A stretch of DNA of 64,000 bases from Sphingomonas sp. GTDB lineage: Bacteria; Pseudomonadota; Alphaproteobacteria; Sphingomonadales; Sphingomonadaceae. How positions within the stretch are numbered: position 1 is the stretch's first letter; every line of letters starts with the position of its first letter. The stretch covers positions 558,001-622,000 of the forward strand of contig NZ_JAHBZI010000001.1 of NCBI RefSeq assembly GCF_019635515.1, read 5' to 3'. The notes under the pieces were generated by a model. It made no database searches, was not told the origin of the DNA, and was given only the letters and a program-made list of their open reading frames with translations. Made by a program: the position numbers and the translations under genes. This document shows, piece after piece, positions 61,425 through 64,000 of the stretch.

Positions 61425-62636
61425 CTATGCAACAAAGCTTCGCCCCACGAACCAGAAGACGCCGACCGCGACCAGCGCCGAGGCGGCAAGATCGACGGTG
61501 ATCGCTCGCGGTGGCGCCAGCTTCGCGCGGACCAGCAACATGGCGGCGGTTGCGACCGCCAGGACGACGCTGAGCTGACCGATCTCGACGCCGAGGTTGA
61601 AGCCGACCAATATCTCGGCGAGCTTCTCCGGCGGCAGGCGGCTCTCGAGCAGATCTGCGGCGAAGCCGAAGCCGTGGATCAACCCGAACACCAAAGTCAC
61701 CACCAGCCGTAGCCTGCCAGCGTCCTTCAGATAGCCCGATACCATCAGGTAGTTCGCCGAGAAGATCGCGGCGCCGATCAGCAGCAGTGGCGGCAAGACG
61801 CCGATGCCAGCGAGGCGCAGCGCCGCCATCGCCGCCAGAGTGCCGCCGGTCCATAGCGCTACCAGTGCCGGGCGCCGTGCCGCGAGCGCGATATTCTCGG
61901 CGCCGATCAGCGCGATCGTCAGCGCGACCAGCGCATCGATGAACTCGGCATGCGGACGGATGATGCCGGTCACCGCCAACGCCAGCGTCAGGCTGTGGCC
62001 GATGGTGAAGCCGGTGACGACGAATACCAGGTCGCGCAGACGGCGCGAGATCAGCACCAGACCGAGCAGGAACGCCATGTGATCGATGCCGGTGAAGATG
62101 TGCATGATGCCCATCTCAATGAACTTGAAGAAGCTGGCATTGCCCAGCGTACCGCCGCCCGCCTCGTCGAGATCGATGGCTGGGGCGCTGGCATCCATGA
62201 TCTGCTCGACGAACTCGCCGTCGGGCCGCTGAACCTGCGCGAAGTTGATATGGGCCGGCGCGACATCGAGAAACGCGGTGCTGGTGAGGCGCATCGCTTC
62301 GGCGGAAGGGCAGGCATATTGGAACTCGATGCGGCGCATGCCGGGCGCGGTGCTGACCTTCTTCGGCGGCGCGGTGAGGCCGCAGGGCGCGCCGTTCGCC
62401 GACACGCCGACATGCCCGGCGAGATAGGCGGTGAGCGCGGCATCGGACACCGGCTCGCCATTTCGCGCCAGACGGGCGACTTCGACATCGGCCACCGCGA
62501 AGCTCATATGGATCAGCCGCCCGTCCAGCGTCCAGGCGCTGTGCGAGGTGCTGCGGGTATGGGCATCGGCCGGGGGCATGCCGCCGATCGTCAGCATGGT
62601 GAGGATCGCCATGCAGCGGATCAGGGCGCGGATCAT
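61425..62636 (-). CDS. HupE/UreJ family membrane protein
   Basis: A 403-residue protein with signal peptide (to ADA near 25), a periplasmic beta domain of about 150 residues, and a membrane domain of about seven helices. The HupE/UreJ metal-site signatures are clear: HIFTGIDHMAFLLGL, FTIGHSLTLALAVTG and FGLIHGFGFA. Classical HupE/UreJ proteins carry nickel or cobalt; versions with the long N-terminal domain are of unsettled substrate. It overlaps the prolyl-isomerase-like gene by 4 nt (ATGA) and ends the operon. Confidence 0.9.
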   Translation of the reverse strand: MIRALIRCMAILTMLTIGGMPPADAHTRSTSHSAWTLDGRLIHMSFAVADVEVARLARNGEPVSDAALTAYLAGHVGVSANGAPCGLTAPPKKVSTAPGMRRIEFQYACPSAEAMRLTSTAFLDVAPAHINFAQVQRPDGEFVEQIMDASAPAIDLDEAGGGTLGNASFFKFIEMGIMHIFTGIDHMAFLLGLVLISRRLRDLVFVVTGFTIGHSLTLALAVTGIIRPHAEFIDALVALTIALIGAENIALAARRPALVALWTGGTLAAMAALRLAGIGVLPPLLLIGAAIFSANYLMVSGYLKDAGRLRLVVTLVFGLIHGFGFAADLLESRLPPEKLAEILVGFNLGVEIGQLSVVLAVATAAMLLVRAKLAPPRAITVDLAASALVAVGVFWFVGRSFVA

Positions 62637-63526
62637 TGGTAGCCGCGCTGGATCTGGATGTCGGCGCGCTTGCGTAGAAAGCGCTCGTTGCCGGCGATCA
62701 GCGTCGCCTTCTGCGCGGCGATATAGTCGGAGCGGACCCGGTCGCGGACCTTGGCGAAATCGGGCGCGGGCGGACGGCTGTTGCTGCGCATCACCAGGAT
62801 GTGTGTGCCGTCCGGCAGTGCCACCGGATCGGAGACGTGGCCGGTGTCGAGCTTGCGGGCGATCTCGAACAGGCGCTCGCCGAGATGGATCTTCGCCGCG
62901 AAGTAGAATTCCTCACCATCGGTCATGCGGCCGGAGCGCTTGAGGCGATGACGGGCGAGCACCGCCGGCTGGGTTCCCGCCACGCGGAGATCGGCGACGG
63001 CGCGGGCGCCGTCTGCTCCGGTGGGGAGGATATATTCGTCGAGCGTCATCATGCCTTCGTCGGCGAACTTTTCCGGATTGGCGGCGAAAAAGGCTTGCAA
63101 CTCCTTTTCCCCCGGCTGCGCCGAAGCGGCGTCGGACGCCGCCATCGCCTCGACCGAACCGACCAGCGCCTGGCGAACTTCGATCGTATCGGTCTGCATC
63201 CCGAGCTCGATCCCTCGCTGCACGTACAGCTCCTCGCGGATCATGTCGTCGAGCACGCGGCGCTTCTGCGCGGGTGTCGCGCCATCGAGCGGCAGGTCGT
63301 AGACGGCGCGCAGCTGCAAGGCATAGTCGCTCATCAGGATCGGCACGCCGTTGACGGTTGCGACATTCTCGGGCGCGACGCCGGACACGCGCGTGCCCTC
63401 GGCGGTGAACAGCCCGAAGCCGGCGATCAGCAGCCCCGCGACGAGGCCGATGGTGCAGAGGATCAGCGATCGGCGCGCGTTCGGCTCGGCCAAAGACCCG
63501 AGCCAGCGGGGCGGGGCGGGCATCAT
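62633..63526 (-). CDS. Membrane-anchored SurA/PpiC-like peptidyl-prolyl isomerase
   Basis: 297 residues from the ATG at 63526 (GGAGG 6 nt before it); the frame is open further upstream. One N-terminal membrane anchor (RSLILCTIGLVAGLLIAGFG) precedes a chaperone-like helical part with VNGVPILMSDYALQLRAVYD and VLDDMIREELYVQRGIELGM, then a parvulin-like domain (GEKELQAFFAANPEKFAD, FFEIARKL-type helix, SDPVALPDGTHILVMRSNSR). Probably helps fold or assemble exported proteins such as its operon partners, the c-type cytochrome or HupE protein. It overlaps the cytochrome gene by 4 nt. Confidence 0.82.
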   Translation of the reverse strand: MMPAPPRWLGSLAEPNARRSLILCTIGLVAGLLIAGFGLFTAEGTRVSGVAPENVATVNGVPILMSDYALQLRAVYDLPLDGATPAQKRRVLDDMIREELYVQRGIELGMQTDTIEVRQALVGSVEAMAASDAASAQPGEKELQAFFAANPEKFADEGMMTLDEYILPTGADGARAVADLRVAGTQPAVLARHRLKRSGRMTDGEEFYFAAKIHLGERLFEIARKLDTGHVSDPVALPDGTHILVMRSNSRPPAPDFAKVRDRVRSDYIAAQKATLIAGNERFLRKRADIQIQRGYQ

Positions 63527-64000
63527 CGTGATCCTCCACTGCTTCGCGTTCTCAGGGACACGGCGAACGCGGCAACCGCGCGCGCTTCGACGGGGGAGAG
63601 CGAGCGCGCGAAGCCGGGCATGACCCCGGCATGCCCGCCGGCGACCGAGCGGCGCAGCGCCGCGGGCGAGCCGTCGCCATAAAGCCAGACATCGTCGAGC
63701 AGGTTCGGCGCACCGACCGCGGTGTCGCCGCCACCATCGGAGGCGTGGCAATCGTAGCAGCCACCCTTGCCGGAATAGATCGCGCGCCCTCGCCTTGCGG
63801 CTTCGGCGTCAGGCACATCGCCGTGCAGCGATCGCAGATAGGCGACGACATCGTCGATTTCGCCGGGACGGAGCGGCGGGATATCTTCGGCAGCATAGGG
63901 CCTGGCAGTCGCATAAGCCGGCATCGAGGCGAGATTCCAGCCCTTGGGATCGCCCGAGCGGATGCCGTGGAGCACGATCTGCTCGATCTCGGCGACGCTG
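63523..64000 (-). CDS. c-type cytochrome, CcoP-like, cut by window edge
   Basis: The frame is open to the right edge of the window, so the N terminus lies outside. The visible 158 residues hold the end of one cytochrome c domain (SMPAYATARPY, EIDDVVAYLRSLHG) and one complete domain with the heme motif CYDCH in KGGCYDCHASDGGGDTAVGA, the axial Met in HAGVMPGFA, and NLLDDVWLYGDGSPAALRRS. The WLYG segment and two-heme layout resemble CcoP of cbb3 oxidase. It may be a subunit of an oxidase encoded to the right. It is followed by the prolyl-isomerase-like and HupE genes in one operon. Confidence 0.85.
   Translation of the reverse strand, partial: SVAEIEQIVLHGIRSGDPKGWNLASMPAYATARPYAAEDIPPLRPGEIDDVVAYLRSLHGDVPDAEAARRGRAIYSGKGGCYDCHASDGGGDTAVGAPNLLDDVWLYGDGSPAALRRSVAGGHAGVMPGFARSLSPVEARAVAAFAVSLRTRSSGGSR

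Noticed and set aside
60899..61501. Plus-strand open frame of 200 codons running into the HupE gene
   Set aside because: No domain, atypical composition and overlap with the well-supported HupE gene on the other strand.
1..64000. CRISPR arrays, rRNA genes, insertion sequences
   Set aside because: No regularly spaced repeats, rRNA signatures, or transposases with terminal inverted repeats were found.

Overview
The window reads as chromosomal DNA of a high-GC alphaproteobacterium, most likely a sphingomonad. The reasons are the many TonB-dependent receptors, a 1537-residue NAD-glutamate dehydrogenase, a PAS protein and ribbon-helix-helix protein of the type common in that group, and a palindromic repeat with cggcgaacgccgg arms. 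There are about 46 protein genes, one tRNA gene, one gene remnant and several candidate operators. All assignments come from reading the translated sequence; no database search was run.

Layout. (1) 1-1563: 3' part of cobT and a small ribbon-helix-helix protein. (2) 1.58-8.65 kb: an iron-linked locus made of two convergent operons, TonB receptor/Sel1/PiuC on plus and PepSY/DUF2271/DUF4198/ApbE on minus. The same Fur-like palindrome lies inside the predicted promoter at each outer end. (3) 8.7-15.4 kb: an exported protein of unknown function, NAD-glutamate dehydrogenase and a PAS protein. (4) 15.6-52.8 kb: a block of CoA-thioester catabolism that begins just after tRNA-Thr(CGT) and ends near a degraded copy of the sequence at the tRNA 3' end. 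(5) 53.1-60.8 kb: an ECF sigma factor/FecR/STN-TonB receptor/M16 peptidase operon. (6) 61.4-64 kb: HupE/UreJ protein, periplasmic prolyl-isomerase-like protein and a partial c-type cytochrome.

The 37-kb catabolic block is the most notable part. It encodes four CaiB/BaiF family III CoA-transferases (one looks like an alpha-methylacyl-CoA racemase), one acyl-CoA ligase and four acyl-CoA dehydrogenases, one of which has the N-terminal extension of methylsuccinyl-CoA dehydrogenase. It also encodes electron-transfer flavoprotein, three crotonase-fold enzymes (one resembling ring-opening BadI/MenB), two MaoC-fold hydratases, two short-chain dehydrogenases and a CitE-type lyase. Three thiolase-fold proteins without the usual nucleophilic cysteine are each paired with or fused to a DUF35/OB-fold partner; one further thiolase keeps its cysteine. 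A TonB receptor, two MFS carriers, a TauD-type dioxygenase, a class II aldolase and a cupin complete the set. The block looks like uptake plus stepwise breakdown of a branched, probably alicyclic, carboxylic acid; the substrate cannot be read from the sequence.

Seven copies of a 19-bp palindrome (8-3-8, core TGGAA-N5-TTTCA/TTCCA) lie in the promoter regions of this block. The core has the architecture of the E. coli IclR box, and the block's first gene encodes an IclR-family regulator. Four of the seven copies directly adjoin a TTGACA/TTGACT -35 element. I propose that the block is one IclR-type regulon.
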